Assembly (NCBI RefSeq): GCF_013385985.1
Contig: NZ_JACAOY010000012.1
Span: 62,001-126,000, forward strand
Origin: Pseudomonas sp. B6002
GTDB lineage: Bacteria; Pseudomonadota; Gammaproteobacteria; Pseudomonadales; Pseudomonadaceae
Reading direction: 5' to 3'
DNA: 64,000 nucleotides
The notes below the pieces were generated by a model that worked only from the letters and a program-made list of their open reading frames with translations, had not been told where the DNA came from and ran no database searches. The translations under genes and the position numbers were made by a program. How positions within the stretch are numbered: the stretch's first letter is position 1; each line of letters opens with the position of its first letter. Of the stretch, positions 9,247-17,423 are shown piece after piece.

Positions 9247-10515
9247 ATGGAAAACCCATCCCCAGCCCGTGCCTGCGGTATCGACTTTGGCACGTCCAAC
9301 TCCACCGTCGGCTGGATCCGCCCCGGCATGGAAACACTCCTGGCGCTGGAGGACGACAAGATCACCTTGCCGTCGGTGGTGTTCTTCAACTTCGAAGAGC
9401 GTCGCCCGGTGTACGGTCGCCTGGCACTGCACGAGTACCTGGAAAACTACGAAGGCCGCTTGATGCGCTCGCTCAAGAGCCTGCTGGGTTCCAAGCTGAT
9501 CAAGCACGACACCAGCGTACTGGGCACAGCGATGCCATTTACCGACCTGCTGGCGCTGTTTATCGGCCAACTCAAGAGCCGTGCCGAAGCCACCGCCGGC
9601 CGCGAGTTCGAAGAAGTGGTGCTGGGCCGCCCGGTGTTTTTCGTCGATGACGACCCGCTGGCCGACCAGGAAGCCGAGAACACCCTTGTGGACGTGGCGC
9701 GCAAGATCGGTTTCAAGGACATCTCGTTCCAGTACGAACCGATCGCGGCCGCATTCGACTACGAGTCCACCATCGAGAAAGAAGAGCTGGTGCTGATCGT
9801 CGACATCGGCGGCGGCACGTCGGACTTCTCCCTGGTGCGCCTGTCGCCGGACCGTCGCCATAACGACAACCGCCACGACGACATCCTCGCCACCGGCGGT
9901 GTGCACATCGGCGGGACCGACTTCGACAAGCAGCTCTCGCTCAACGGCATGATGCCGCTGTTCGGCTACGGCAGCCGCATGAAGAGTGGCGCCTACATGC
10001 CCACCAGCCACCACATGAACCTGGCCACCTGGCACACCATCAACTCGGTGTACTCGCAGAAATCCCAGCTGGCCCTGGGCAGCATGCGCTACGACATCGA
10101 AGACACCGGTGGCATCGACCGCCTGTTCAAGTTGATCGAACAGCGCGCCGGGCACTGGCTGGCGATGGAAGTGGAAGAGACCAAGATCCAGCTGACCCAC
10201 GAAGAAAACCGCCACGTGGCGTTGGACCGTATCGAAGCGGGCTTGAGCGTGGACTTGAGCCGGGCGTTATTCGAGTCGTCCATCGACGGCCTGCTGGAGC
10301 GCGTGCGGGGCAGCGTGACGCAATTGCTCAACGACGCTTCGGTGAGCGTGGCGCAGGTGGACACGGTGTTCTTTACCGGCGGTTCCAGCGGGATCCCGGC
10401 GCTGCGCCACAGCATCTCGGCAATGCTGCCGAATGCGCGGCATGTGGAAGGCAATATCTTTGGCAGTATCGGCAGTGGTCTGGCGATTGAGGCCAGTAAG
10501 CGGTACGGCTACTGA
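9247..10515 (+). CDS. yegD: Short Hsp70-family ATPase, YegD-like (422 aa)
   Basis: Hsp70/actin-fold ATPase motifs are in order: phosphate-1 GIDFGTSNSTVGW near the N-terminus, phosphate-2 VDIGGGTSDFSLVRL in the middle and the adenosine motif FFTGGSSGIPALR near the end. At 422 residues it stops about where the nucleotide-binding domain of DnaK would end, so the peptide-binding domain is missing. This matches the YegD subgroup, whose role is not well defined. The ATG at 9247 is chosen because MENPSPARACGIDFG places the phosphate-1 loop close to the N-terminus. It is transcribed divergently from cbpA, a J-protein gene; a functional pairing is possible but only inferred. Confidence 0.85.
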   Translation: MENPSPARACGIDFGTSNSTVGWIRPGMETLLALEDDKITLPSVVFFNFEERRPVYGRLALHEYLENYEGRLMRSLKSLLGSKLIKHDTSVLGTAMPFTDLLALFIGQLKSRAEATAGREFEEVVLGRPVFFVDDDPLADQEAENTLVDVARKIGFKDISFQYEPIAAAFDYESTIEKEELVLIVDIGGGTSDFSLVRLSPDRRHNDNRHDDILATGGVHIGGTDFDKQLSLNGMMPLFGYGSRMKSGAYMPTSHHMNLATWHTINSVYSQKSQLALGSMRYDIEDTGGIDRLFKLIEQRAGHWLAMEVEETKIQLTHEENRHVALDRIEAGLSVDLSRALFESSIDGLLERVRGSVTQLLNDASVSVAQVDTVFFTGGSSGIPALRHSISAMLPNARHVEGNIFGSIGSGLAIEASKRYGY

Positions 10516-10536
10516 GGCTTCGCGCCAGTGAAATCG

Positions 10537-10606
10537 TGATCGCCGGCAAGCCGGCTCCTACAAGGGTTTGCGTAAACCTGTAGGAGCCGGCTTGCCGGCG
10601 ATGGCG
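10537..10606. repeat. REPIN, GCCGGCTTGCCGGC type
   Basis: Two inverted copies of the REP core TAGGAGCCGGCTTGCCGGCG are separated by about 20 bp, forming a long hairpin between the convergent ends of the Hsp70 gene and the membrane-protein gene. It could act as a bidirectional terminator. Confidence 0.85.
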
Positions 10607-10617
10607 GTCGTCCAGCC

Positions 10618-11205
10618 TCAGACCTTCCCCTCAAAGTAGATGGCCCAAAGCCCAACCAACGTCAGGCACCACATGACCACGCCCGGCACGATCACCAGGT
10701 AGTTCCACAGCGTGAAACGGTCGTTGCTCAAGCCTTCTGGATCATCCGCCGCGAAATTGATCAGGCCTTGGGCTTGCTGGAGGATATAGGCACACAGCGG
10801 CACCGCCAGAATCGTCAGGGGCTCGTAGGCCTCCCAGCGATCGATCCGCCTCGCGGCCGCTCCGAAAAACCTGGAACCTAAGGTGACCACCACGAACACG
10901 GTCGCCCATTGTTCGAAGTCAAAATCGAATTTGCGACCGCTGCGGGCCACGCGATCATCGGCCCGTCGATACAACTGATGCATGAAGAAAAAAAAGAAAA
11001 TGGCCCGGGCCAGCGGCCAGATCTCCACCTGGTGGAAGTCCTTGTACAGGCGCCAGTTTTTATACGACCAGATATAGGTGTACAGCCCAAAACTGAGCAG
11101 GCTGAGAATCAGCAGCTTCTTTTTGGAGATGACGTAAAACTCAGGCGATGCCTTTACCCTATCGCTCAACTGCGCCGTTGGCGGCGCGTAGATGTTGTCG
11201 CTCAC
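10618..11205 (-). CDS. Small inner-membrane protein of unknown function (195 aa)
   Basis: I do not recognise a named family with certainty. The segment SKKKLLILSLLSFGLYTYIWSY followed by a Trp/Tyr/Lys-rich stretch resembles DUF4234-type membrane proteins. Hydrophobic segments lie near residues 29-48, 66-78, 103-112, 128-145 and 167-190, so four or five membrane spans are likely. The N-terminus (SDNIYAPPTAQL) is soluble and resembles the short cytosolic lead of other such proteins. The start is a GTG at 11205 with a GGGAAG-like ribosome site. It stands alone, convergent with the Hsp70 gene across a REPIN; AI-2E transporter gene lies upstream on the same strand. Confidence 0.75.
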   Translation of the reverse strand: MSDNIYAPPTAQLSDRVKASPEFYVISKKKLLILSLLSFGLYTYIWSYKNWRLYKDFHQVEIWPLARAIFFFFFMHQLYRRADDRVARSGRKFDFDFEQWATVFVVVTLGSRFFGAAARRIDRWEAYEPLTILAVPLCAYILQQAQGLINFAADDPEGLSNDRFTLWNYLVIVPGVVMWCLTLVGLWAIYFEGKV

Positions 11206-11265
11206 TGTCTACTTCCCTCTAAGTCCCTTTAAAGTCCACGAAGCAAAAGCGCTTCCGTTATCGCG

Positions 11266-12279
11266 TCAAACCATCCCGCCGAGCTTCAGCTCGCTCTTGA
11301 GATACGCATAATAAATCGGCCCCGCCACTACGCCAGGCAGGCCGAATGCCGCCTCGAATACGAGCATCGCCAGCAGCAATTCCCACGATTTGGCACTGAT
11401 CTGCCCGCCTACGATGCGCGCGTTGAGGAAGTACTCGATCTTGTGGATCACGATCAAATAGCCCAACGCCGCCACCGCCACCCAGATCGACAGCGACAGC
11501 GCGACGATGGTGATCAGTGTGTTGGACATCAGGTTGCCGATCACCGGCAGCAGGCCGAGCAGGAAGGTCAGTACGATCAGGGTCTTGGTCAGCGGCAAGT
11601 GGATTCCGCACAACGGCAGCACCACCGCGAGGAAGATCGCGGTGAAGGCGGTGTTCAGCGCGGCGATCTTGATCTGGGCGAAGACAATGTTGCGAAAGGC
11701 CTGGACCAGCAGGTGCAGGCGGTCGAACAGTGCGGCGGCCAGGGGTTTGCGCTTGGTCAGGTCGGGCACACGCTGCAGGGCGATGATCGCGCCGAGCACC
11801 ATGCCGATCAGCAGGGTGACGAACATGTGGGCGGCATCTTTGCCCACCAGTTGCAGCTCGCTCAGGTGCTTGCTCAGCCAATCGCCAATGGCCACGCGGA
11901 ACTCAGCAGCGCTGGCCGGCAGGTAGGCGTCGAGGAACGGCGGCAGCTGGCCGCGCGCGCGGTCGACCACGCCCATGAATTTGTCGAGGGAGGCCCCGGG
12001 ATTTTCCGCTTCGTGGAGCAAGAAGCTGATGGCGCCGGCAAAGATCAGGGTCAGCACGCTGACGATCAAGGTGCCGAGCAAGGCCACCGCCAGCCAACGC
12101 GCACGCCGGCCTTCGATCAGCCGTTGCAGTTGGGGGGTGAGCATATTGACCAGTTCAAAAACCAGCAGGCCGGCCAGCAGGCTGGGCAGCAACTTGAGCG
12201 GCAGTACCAGCAGCAGTCCGCCGAAAATGATGATGTAGCTGGCCAGCAATATCACGTGACGCTGAGAAAACGTTGGCAT
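11266..12279 (-). CDS. AI-2E family transporter / PerM-like permease (337 aa)
   Basis: It is a polytopic membrane protein with about seven or eight hydrophobic segments: a pair at the N-terminus (IILASYIIIFGGLLLVLPLK and the next), one near 65-90, then a cluster from about 150 to 320. A hydrophilic section (about 90-150) with the LSKHLSEL region is typical of the AI-2E exporter-like (UPF0118/PerM/YdiK) family. C-terminal motifs such as LLGLLPVIGNLMSNTLI and AIVVALSLSIWVA-like stretches fit. Members have been linked to autoinducer export, Na+/H+ exchange or other solutes, so the substrate cannot be told. It is a single-gene unit. Confidence 0.85.
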   Translation of the reverse strand: MPTFSQRHVILLASYIIIFGGLLLVLPLKLLPSLLAGLLVFELVNMLTPQLQRLIEGRRARWLAVALLGTLIVSVLTLIFAGAISFLLHEAENPGASLDKFMGVVDRARGQLPPFLDAYLPASAAEFRVAIGDWLSKHLSELQLVGKDAAHMFVTLLIGMVLGAIIALQRVPDLTKRKPLAAALFDRLHLLVQAFRNIVFAQIKIAALNTAFTAIFLAVVLPLCGIHLPLTKTLIVLTFLLGLLPVIGNLMSNTLITIVALSLSIWVAVAALGYLIVIHKIEYFLNARIVGGQISAKSWELLLAMLVFEAAFGLPGVVAGPIYYAYLKSELKLGGMV

Positions 12280-12368
12280 ACAGCCTCAAAACGAACGGCT
12301 TTAAAGGATTGGCAGTCTGCCAGCCTTGAAGGAATCAAGCGAGTGGGTTGGTTGCGAATGCGATCAAG

Positions 12369-12456
12369 TGTGGGAGCTGGCTTGCCTGCGATGCAGGCAA
12401 CTCGGTGCCTCAGTCAGACCGAGGCGAGGCTATCGCAGGCAAGCCAGCTCCCACAT
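12369..12456. repeat. REPIN, GTGGGAGCTGGCTTGCCTGCGAT type
   Basis: Inverted REP copies begin with TGTGGGAGCTGG and end with CCAGCTCCCACA. The inner part also pairs (ACTCGGTGCCTC with GACCGAGGCGAGG), so the whole element can fold as one long hairpin. Confidence 0.85.
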
Positions 12457-12483
12457 TGAACGCCAGCGCCTGGGCAAATTTAA

Positions 12484-12786
12484 TCAGCCTTTTAGACACG
12501 TACTCATAAATGTCTTGCGCGCATCGCCAGTCAGCGCCTTGGTTTTCGCCGACGCATTGCAGTCTTTCATCTTCTGCTGTTGCGGCGTCAGGGTCTTGGC
12601 GTCGTTGGCGGCCGGGGCCGCCTTCAGGCAGGTGCTCATGAAGGCTTTGCGCTCATCGCCTTTCAAGGCCTTGGTGGTGGCGTCGGCGTTGCAGGTGGTC
12701 ATCTTATTTTGCTGGGCGGTCGCGGCAAAACCCTGGGAACACAGCAGCAGGCCCATCATCAACAGCGGAATACGCAGCATCTTCAT
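12484..12786 (-). CDS. psiF: PsiF-repeat family small exported protein (100 aa)
   Basis: A clear signal peptide (MKMLRIPLLMMGLLLCSQGFA) precedes two PsiF repeats. Each contains a short helix with MxxCNAxAxxKALxGDxRKxFMSTCLK; the two copies (about 28-54 and 72-99) are strongly alike and each has two cysteines. Family knowledge: psiF was named as a phosphate-starvation-induced gene in E. coli next to phoA; its biochemical role is unknown. The product is expected in the periplasm. The ATG at 12786 follows a GGGAGAAAA ribosome site. No Pho box was identified. Confidence 0.9.
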   Translation of the reverse strand: MKMLRIPLLMMGLLLCSQGFAATAQQNKMTTCNADATTKALKGDERKAFMSTCLKAAPAANDAKTLTPQQQKMKDCNASAKTKALTGDARKTFMSTCLKG

Positions 12787-12858
12787 GGAGTTTTCTCCCT
12801 GTTACCGCACCGAAGGGGCGCGGCCTACCCAGCAGTGTAGTCAAAGCCTGTTACATCT

Positions 12859-13647
12859 TCAGCGGGCGCGGATATTCGACCGACGGTACTGCTCGGGGGT
12901 GCAACCGGCGTGGCGCTGGAACATCGCAATAAACGCCGACGCGGTGCTGTAGCCCAGGTCAAACGCCACATGCTGCACGCTGCGTTCGCTGCCCAGCGCG
13001 TCAATCGCTGCCAGGTAACGCAGGCGCTGGCGCCACTCGCCAAAACTCATGCCCACCTCCCGCACAAATTGCCGGGCCAGGGTGCGCTCGCTCACGTGCA
13101 CCTGCTCGGCCCATTGCGCCAGGGGGCGGTTGTCACCCGGATCGGCCTGCATGCCCTCCAGCACACCCAAGACTCCAGGGTGGCGGGCGTAGGGCAGGAA
13201 GCAATCGTGGACCGGCGCCTGCTTGAGCTGGTCCACCAGCACCTGGGCCAGGCGAATATCAGCATCGGTCCGCGGGATGTTGACGTCGCGCCGGGCAAAG
13301 TCACTGAGGATGGCCTTGAGGATCTCACTGACGGCCAGGGTGCAGGGCACCTGTGGCAGGTGCTCGCACAGCTCCGGCGCCAGGCCCACGGAGCGGTAGA
13401 CAATCGCCTGGGCGTTGTAGGAGCTGTGTTCGGTATCCGGCGGGATCCACACGGCGTACTGCGGCGGCGACATAAACCGGCTGCCCGCCACCTCCATGCG
13501 CATCACGCCGCTGGCCGAATAGTCCAGCGAACCCCAGAAATGCCGGTGCGGGGTGCACTCGGTGTCGGGGGCAAACTCGGAATAGCGGAAGTAGACCGGA
13601 CTCGGCAGGCTGGGGAAATCCGCGAGGCGGACGGTGTGTCTGGGCAT
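12859..13647 (-). CDS. AraC-family transcriptional regulator with cupin sensor domain (262 aa)
   Basis: The N-terminal half looks like an AraC-type cupin: HRHFWGSLDYSASG with the histidines of the first cupin motif, then PPQYAVWIPPDTEH. The C-terminal ~100 residues form the double helix-turn-helix: LAQWAEQVHVSERTLARQF for the first and VAFDLGYSTASAFIAMFQR for the second, ending with PEQYRR as usual. It is divergent from an EamA exporter gene, 97 bp away start to start, so it probably controls that gene and itself. A 10-bp perfect inverted repeat occupies that gap. The ligand is unknown. Confidence 0.92.
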   Translation of the reverse strand: MPRHTVRLADFPSLPSPVYFRYSEFAPDTECTPHRHFWGSLDYSASGVMRMEVAGSRFMSPPQYAVWIPPDTEHSSYNAQAIVYRSVGLAPELCEHLPQVPCTLAVSEILKAILSDFARRDVNIPRTDADIRLAQVLVDQLKQAPVHDCFLPYARHPGVLGVLEGMQADPGDNRPLAQWAEQVHVSERTLARQFVREVGMSFGEWRQRLRYLAAIDALGSERSVQHVAFDLGYSTASAFIAMFQRHAGCTPEQYRRSNIRAR

Positions 13648-13648
13648 G

Positions 13649-13705
13649 TTGTCTGGATACAGAGGTCGGTTGGCTGGTTCGCAGTATAGGCTGCGATCCA
13701 GACAA
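13649..13705. promoter_or_regulatory. Long-spaced perfect inverted repeat between the AraC and EamA genes
   Basis: TTGTCTGGAT (13649-13658) and its exact reverse complement ATCCAGACAA (13696-13705) are separated by 37 bp. The left arm begins one base before the AraC start codon and the right arm lies 39 bp before the EamA start. It fits a pair of operator half-sites for the AraC-type regulator, but binding is inferred. Confidence 0.5.
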
Positions 13706-13744
13706 GGGATAATCCTGCCTCACCAACCTATCTGGTTTCTTTCG

Positions 13745-14632
13745 ATGCAATACGCGTATCCCCTGCTGGCCATCTTTATCTGGGCCGGCAACACCGTGGT
13801 CAACAAACTCGCCGTGGGCTCGATTTTCCCCGCCGAGATCGGCTTTTACCGCTGGCTGCTGGCGGCGCTGCTGTTCACGCCGTTCATGCTCAAGCCGGTG
13901 ATCGCCAACTGGGCGCAGATCCGCCCGAACCTGGGCAAGATTTTCATCCTCGGCGTACTCGGCATGGCGGTGTACCAAAGCCTGGCGTACTACGCGGCGA
14001 CGGTCACCACGGCGACCAACATGGGCATCATCCTGTCGCTGATGCCGTTGATGGCGCTGACGGCCGCGATCATCAGCCTCGGCCAGCGCCTCACCTTTGG
14101 CGCGCTGACCGGTGCCGTGCTGTCCTTCGCCGGCGTGGTGGTGGTGGTCTCGGCCGGTAGCCTGGGCGCGCTGTTGCAACACGGGGTCAACCTGGGGGAC
14201 GCGATGATGTTGGTCGCCACCCTGGCCTACGCGGTCTACAGCACCTTGCTGAAAAAGTGGCACCTGCGCCTGCCGCCCCTGGTGCTGCTGTACTTGCAGA
14301 TCCTGGTGGCCGTGGTGGTGTTGTTTCCGCTGTTCCTGTTCTCGACAAAAGCGGGCCTGGGCTGGGCGAACATCCCGCTGGTGCTGTACGCCTGCTTGCT
14401 CGCCTCGATGTTGGCGCCGCTGGCGTGGATGCACTCGGTGAAGACGCTCGGGCCGAGCCGTACCACGCTGTTTTTCAACCTGCTGCCGCTGATCACCGCG
14501 TTGATTGCGGCGGTGGTGTTGAAGGAGCAATTGGCGATGTATCACTTGGTCGGCGGTTTGCTGACCTTGGGTGGGGTGATTTTGTCGGAGCGTTGGACGA
14601 CGCCGGTGCGCCGCGAGGTTGGTGTTGCCTGA
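13745..14632 (+). CDS. EamA/DMT-family metabolite exporter (295 aa)
   Basis: Ten hydrophobic segments are arranged as two EamA repeats. The first starts with YPLLAIFIWAGNTVVNKLA, the family's usual first helix with the Trp and Asn. The second begins at LGDAMMLVATLAYAVYSTLLKKW. C-terminal helices around LFFNLLPLITALIAAVVLKEQL also match: the last pair of repeats generally carry a Pro and a charged loop here. Family members export amino acids, purines or other metabolites, or protect against toxic compounds; no substrate can be assigned. The ATG at 13745 is chosen because the first helix starts immediately. It is divergent from and likely controlled by the adjacent AraC regulator. Confidence 0.92.
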   Translation: MQYAYPLLAIFIWAGNTVVNKLAVGSIFPAEIGFYRWLLAALLFTPFMLKPVIANWAQIRPNLGKIFILGVLGMAVYQSLAYYAATVTTATNMGIILSLMPLMALTAAIISLGQRLTFGALTGAVLSFAGVVVVVSAGSLGALLQHGVNLGDAMMLVATLAYAVYSTLLKKWHLRLPPLVLLYLQILVAVVVLFPLFLFSTKAGLGWANIPLVLYACLLASMLAPLAWMHSVKTLGPSRTTLFFNLLPLITALIAAVVLKEQLAMYHLVGGLLTLGGVILSERWTTPVRREVGVA

Positions 14633-14663
14633 TCCGGCGATGAACGATAACGCGGTCTCTTGG

Positions 14664-15554
14664 CTAGACCCCCGCGGCTTTCAACCGCTGTGCATGCTCG
14701 ACAAACAACCGAATCGGCTCAGCCCCCTTCCCAACCAAGCCCATCGATTGGTTGACGATGTCGAAGTGGTCCAGCGCGTAGTCGTCGCCAATCACCGCGC
14801 CCAGGTGTGAGCTGTAGCGTCCCACCATGCCATCGCACTGGCCCTTTTCCCGCACAAAGCTTCGGGCAAACAAGCGGCAGCTGCGGTTCGTGCCGTCCAG
14901 CAGGTTGCGCCCGCGATCGGTCTTGCCCGGCTGCAAGGTGCCAGACCACGAGTAGTAGCGAACGCCATTGACCTCTTCTGCGCCCTGCCCGCCCCAGGTC
15001 TGCGGCAAACCTTGTGGGTACTGGCGGTTGAACAGCGCCACACCCGCGCTGGTCAGGGACAGGTGGGAGGCGTGCAAGTCGGCCTTGAAACGCGGCCCCC
15101 GATAACCGGTTTCCAACAGGCTCATCACCCCGGCCACCAAGTGAAACAGCGCACTCATGAGGCGCCCTTTCACGCTGTCGGCGGGGTAATGGGTGTGGAT
15201 ATGGTCTGCCAGTTCCGACCCATGGTTGGGCCCCGCCACCGAGGTGACCGACGCCACCCATTCCGGGCGCTTGGCCGCCGCGTAACGGGCGGTGAGCGAG
15301 CCCTGGCTGTGGCCAATCAGGTTGACCTTGTCGGCACCGGTTTCGCGGCGGATCCGCTCGATCTGCACCAGCAATTGCTCGCCACGCACCTCACTGGAAT
15401 CCAGCGGCGCCACCTGCACCGGGAAGACCTGTGCGCCACCGTTGCGCAGCGCAGGGACGATGCCATACCAGTAGGGAAACCACCCCAGGCGCACGAACCC
15501 CAGCATGCCGGGCACCAGCACTAGGGGATAACGCGTGGCAAGGGAGTGCGGCAT
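14664..15554 (-). CDS. Family I lipase-like alpha/beta hydrolase lacking a signal peptide (296 aa)
   Basis: It is related to secreted Pseudomonas lactonising lipases (LipA/LipC): YPLVLVPGMLGF with the oxyanion strand at residues 9-20, the nucleophile elbow GHSQG (81-85, Ser83), a CDGMVG segment with the likely catalytic Asp241, and ALDHFD with the likely catalytic His263. Two cysteines (in RSCRLF and QCDG) could form the disulphide known in this family. The secreted enzymes carry an N-terminal signal peptide; here the ATG at 15554 leads directly into the first beta strand, and no alternative upstream exported start is visible. No lipase foldase gene (lif) is adjacent. It is therefore either an intracellular esterase or one exported by another route. 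Confidence 0.85.
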   Translation of the reverse strand: MPHSLATRYPLVLVPGMLGFVRLGWFPYWYGIVPALRNGGAQVFPVQVAPLDSSEVRGEQLLVQIERIRRETGADKVNLIGHSQGSLTARYAAAKRPEWVASVTSVAGPNHGSELADHIHTHYPADSVKGRLMSALFHLVAGVMSLLETGYRGPRFKADLHASHLSLTSAGVALFNRQYPQGLPQTWGGQGAEEVNGVRYYSWSGTLQPGKTDRGRNLLDGTNRSCRLFARSFVREKGQCDGMVGRYSSHLGAVIGDDYALDHFDIVNQSMGLVGKGAEPIRLFVEHAQRLKAAGV

Positions 15555-15647
15555 GGCACAGGGGTCCTGATAGGAAAGGCGATGAACCCATCCTAGACCA
15601 GCGTTTCATAAATCGACATGACCACCCGGTGACAGACTCATGACACC

Positions 15648-16289
15648 TTAAAAGCGCCCGGCAAAATCGTGCAATTGGCGCTCGGCTTCATCGTATGAGC
15701 GCTTGAATACACTTTTGTCCGACTCTTCACCCTCGGCGGCAATCACGCTGATATCGTCGATACCGATATAGCCCAACGCGGTACGCAGGTGCGGGTCGGC
15801 ATGGTTCATCCACTCGAACTCGCCACCCGGGCCGAACCCGCTGCCACCGCGACTGGTGATGATCAGCGCCTTTTTACCCTTCAACAGCCCTTCATACTGG
15901 GCGATACCGTTGCTGTCCTGGGTGATGTTGAAGGTCAAGCCCATGCGCACGATCTGATCGATCCAGGCCTTGAGGCCACTGGGCACGCCGAAGTTGTAGA
16001 GGGGCATCGAAATCACCAGCAGTTCGTGCTCGATCAACTCGCCCACCAGTTCGTCACTCAACTGCAGGTCGGCCTTCATTACCTTCGGCAACGCCTGCGG
16101 TTCGGGATAGAAATTGGCCGCCACGAAGGCCTCGGTCACATGGGGGATAAACGCCCGGCCGACTTCGCGACGGGTCACTTGTGAACCCGGGTTGCCAGCC
16201 TGCCAGGCATCGAGAAATGATTCGGCCAAGCGTCGGGAATGGGAACGTTCGCCACGCGGGCTGGCGTGAATTACTAGCATTTTTTTCAT
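15648..16289 (-). CDS. azoR: FMN-dependent NADH-azoreductase / quinone reductase (213 aa)
   Basis: The flavodoxin-like fold has an FMN phosphate loop, [15 protein letters not shown], after the first strand. The family motif [21 protein letters not shown] follows near residues 95-115, and [18 protein letters not shown] follows the next strand. AzoR proteins reduce quinones and azo dyes with NAD(P)H and give resistance to electrophiles. The ATG at 16289 ([10 protein letters not shown]) is used because GAAGGTG lies seven bases upstream; a GTG five codons earlier is in frame but overlaps that ribosome site. It is divergent from a LysR regulator, the usual arrangement for a regulated azoreductase. 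Confidence 0.92.
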   Translation of the reverse strand: MKKMLVIHASPRGERSHSRRLAESFLDAWQAGNPGSQVTRREVGRAFIPHVTEAFVAANFYPEPQALPKVMKADLQLSDELVGELIEHELLVISMPLYNFGVPSGLKAWIDQIVRMGLTFNITQDSNGIAQYEGLLKGKKALIITSRGGSGFGPGGEFEWMNHADPHLRTALGYIGIDDISVIAAEGEESDKSVFKRSYDEAERQLHDFAGRF

Positions 16290-16336
16290 CTGTATCACCT
16301 TCACGAGTTAGACTCTGGTGACCTGACTGGCCACCG

Positions 16337-16388
16337 CTATTGCTCGCAAATCTAGTGATAAGCGCACGGCCCGACAAATGAGCAATAG
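16337..16388. promoter_or_regulatory. Inverted repeat in the azoR / LysR divergent promoter region
   Basis: CTATTGCTC (16337-16345) and its exact reverse complement GAGCAATAG (16380-16388) are separated by 34 bp. The left arm also starts a shorter palindrome (TTGC-TC-GCAA), giving a T-N11-A-like LysR box. It lies between the two divergent start codons and is probably the binding region of the adjacent LysR protein. Confidence 0.5.
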
Positions 16389-16425
16389 TTAATCCGGATG
16401 AGTTTATTTCATCCATGGAGCCCCA

Positions 16426-17325
16426 ATGTTTGCCTCCCTCCCCCTCACCGCCCTGCGCACCTTTGAATCGGCAGCGCGACTATTGAGCTTCAAGGCGGCC
16501 GCCCTGGAGCTGTCGGTGACGCCTACGGCGGTGTCCCACCAGATACGCAGCCTGGAAACCTGGCTGGGCGTGCCGTTGTTCGAGCGCCTGCCGCGCCAGG
16601 TGCGCCTCACCGAAGGCGGTGAGCGACTGTTTCGCAGCGTGCACGGCGCCCTGCTGGACGTCGCCCATAGCCTCGACACGTTGCGCCCGCAACGCAGCGC
16701 CGGGCAGCTCACCGTCTCCACCACCCCGGCGTTTGCCGCGTTGTGGCTGGTGCCGCGGCTGGGGCGTTTTTATGCAGCCCACCCCGACATCAGCCTGCGC
16801 CTGGATACCCAGTGTGACGTGGTTGACCTGCAACAGGACGCCAGCGTCGACCTCGTGATTCGCTACAGCCTCGGCGACTACCCGCACCTGTACGGCGAGT
16901 GCCTGTTCGATGAGCGCTTTGCGGTGTACGGCTCTCCCGAACAGATCGCACGAGCGAGCAGCCAGGTGCCGACGCTAATCAGCGTGCGCTGGCACAACTC
17001 CGAGCTGTACGCCTTGGGGTGGCAGGCTTGGTGTGAGAAATCAGGCGAGACATGGCTGGCTCACACGGCCCTGCTGCGCGAATACGACGAAGAGCACTAC
17101 GCGTTGCAGGCGGCCATTGCCGGCCAAGGGTTGGTGCTGGCGAGCAACATCCTGGTGTCGGAGAGTGTTGCCACCGGTTTGCTGGTGCCCTACAAGCCGC
17201 AGGTCCACGTCGACGGCGCCGGTTACAGCGCCCTGTGCGTGCCGGGGCGTGAGCGTCATCCGCCGGTGCGTGCGTTTTTCCAGTGGGTGCAGGAGGAGGC
17301 AAAGCTATCCGGCCATGCCCTTTGA
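16426..17325 (+). CDS. LysR-family regulator, GcvA-like subgroup (299 aa)
   Basis: The N-terminal winged helix-turn-helix reads LTALRTFESAARLLSFKAAALELSV, split by the usual AVSHQIRSLE recognition helix and LFERLPRQVRLTEGG wing. The rest is a periplasmic-binding-protein-like effector domain starting near residue 95 (GQLTVSTTPAFAALWLVPRL). The order LPxLxALRTFExAAR plus TPTAVSHQIRSLE is typical of the GcvA-like branch. It is divergent from azoR with an inverted repeat between, so control of azoR is likely. The inducer is unknown; quinones or electrophiles would be reasonable guesses. Confidence 0.92.
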   Translation: MFASLPLTALRTFESAARLLSFKAAALELSVTPTAVSHQIRSLETWLGVPLFERLPRQVRLTEGGERLFRSVHGALLDVAHSLDTLRPQRSAGQLTVSTTPAFAALWLVPRLGRFYAAHPDISLRLDTQCDVVDLQQDASVDLVIRYSLGDYPHLYGECLFDERFAVYGSPEQIARASSQVPTLISVRWHNSELYALGWQAWCEKSGETWLAHTALLREYDEEHYALQAAIAGQGLVLASNILVSESVATGLLVPYKPQVHVDGAGYSALCVPGRERHPPVRAFFQWVQEEAKLSGHAL

Positions 17326-17423
17326 AATCCGATAAAACTTTTTGCTTCAGCCAACACTCACAACTTGGAGCGATCACGCCAACAGAGCGTGGCGTAAAAC
17401 CGGATTAGCACCAGGAGATTGAG

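Noticed and set aside
8169-9650. 493-aa open frame on the plus strand across cbpA and the Hsp70 start
   Set aside because: It is the complement of cbpA and a shifted frame of the Hsp70 gene; His/Arg/Leu-rich composition is typical of antisense frames in high-GC genes.
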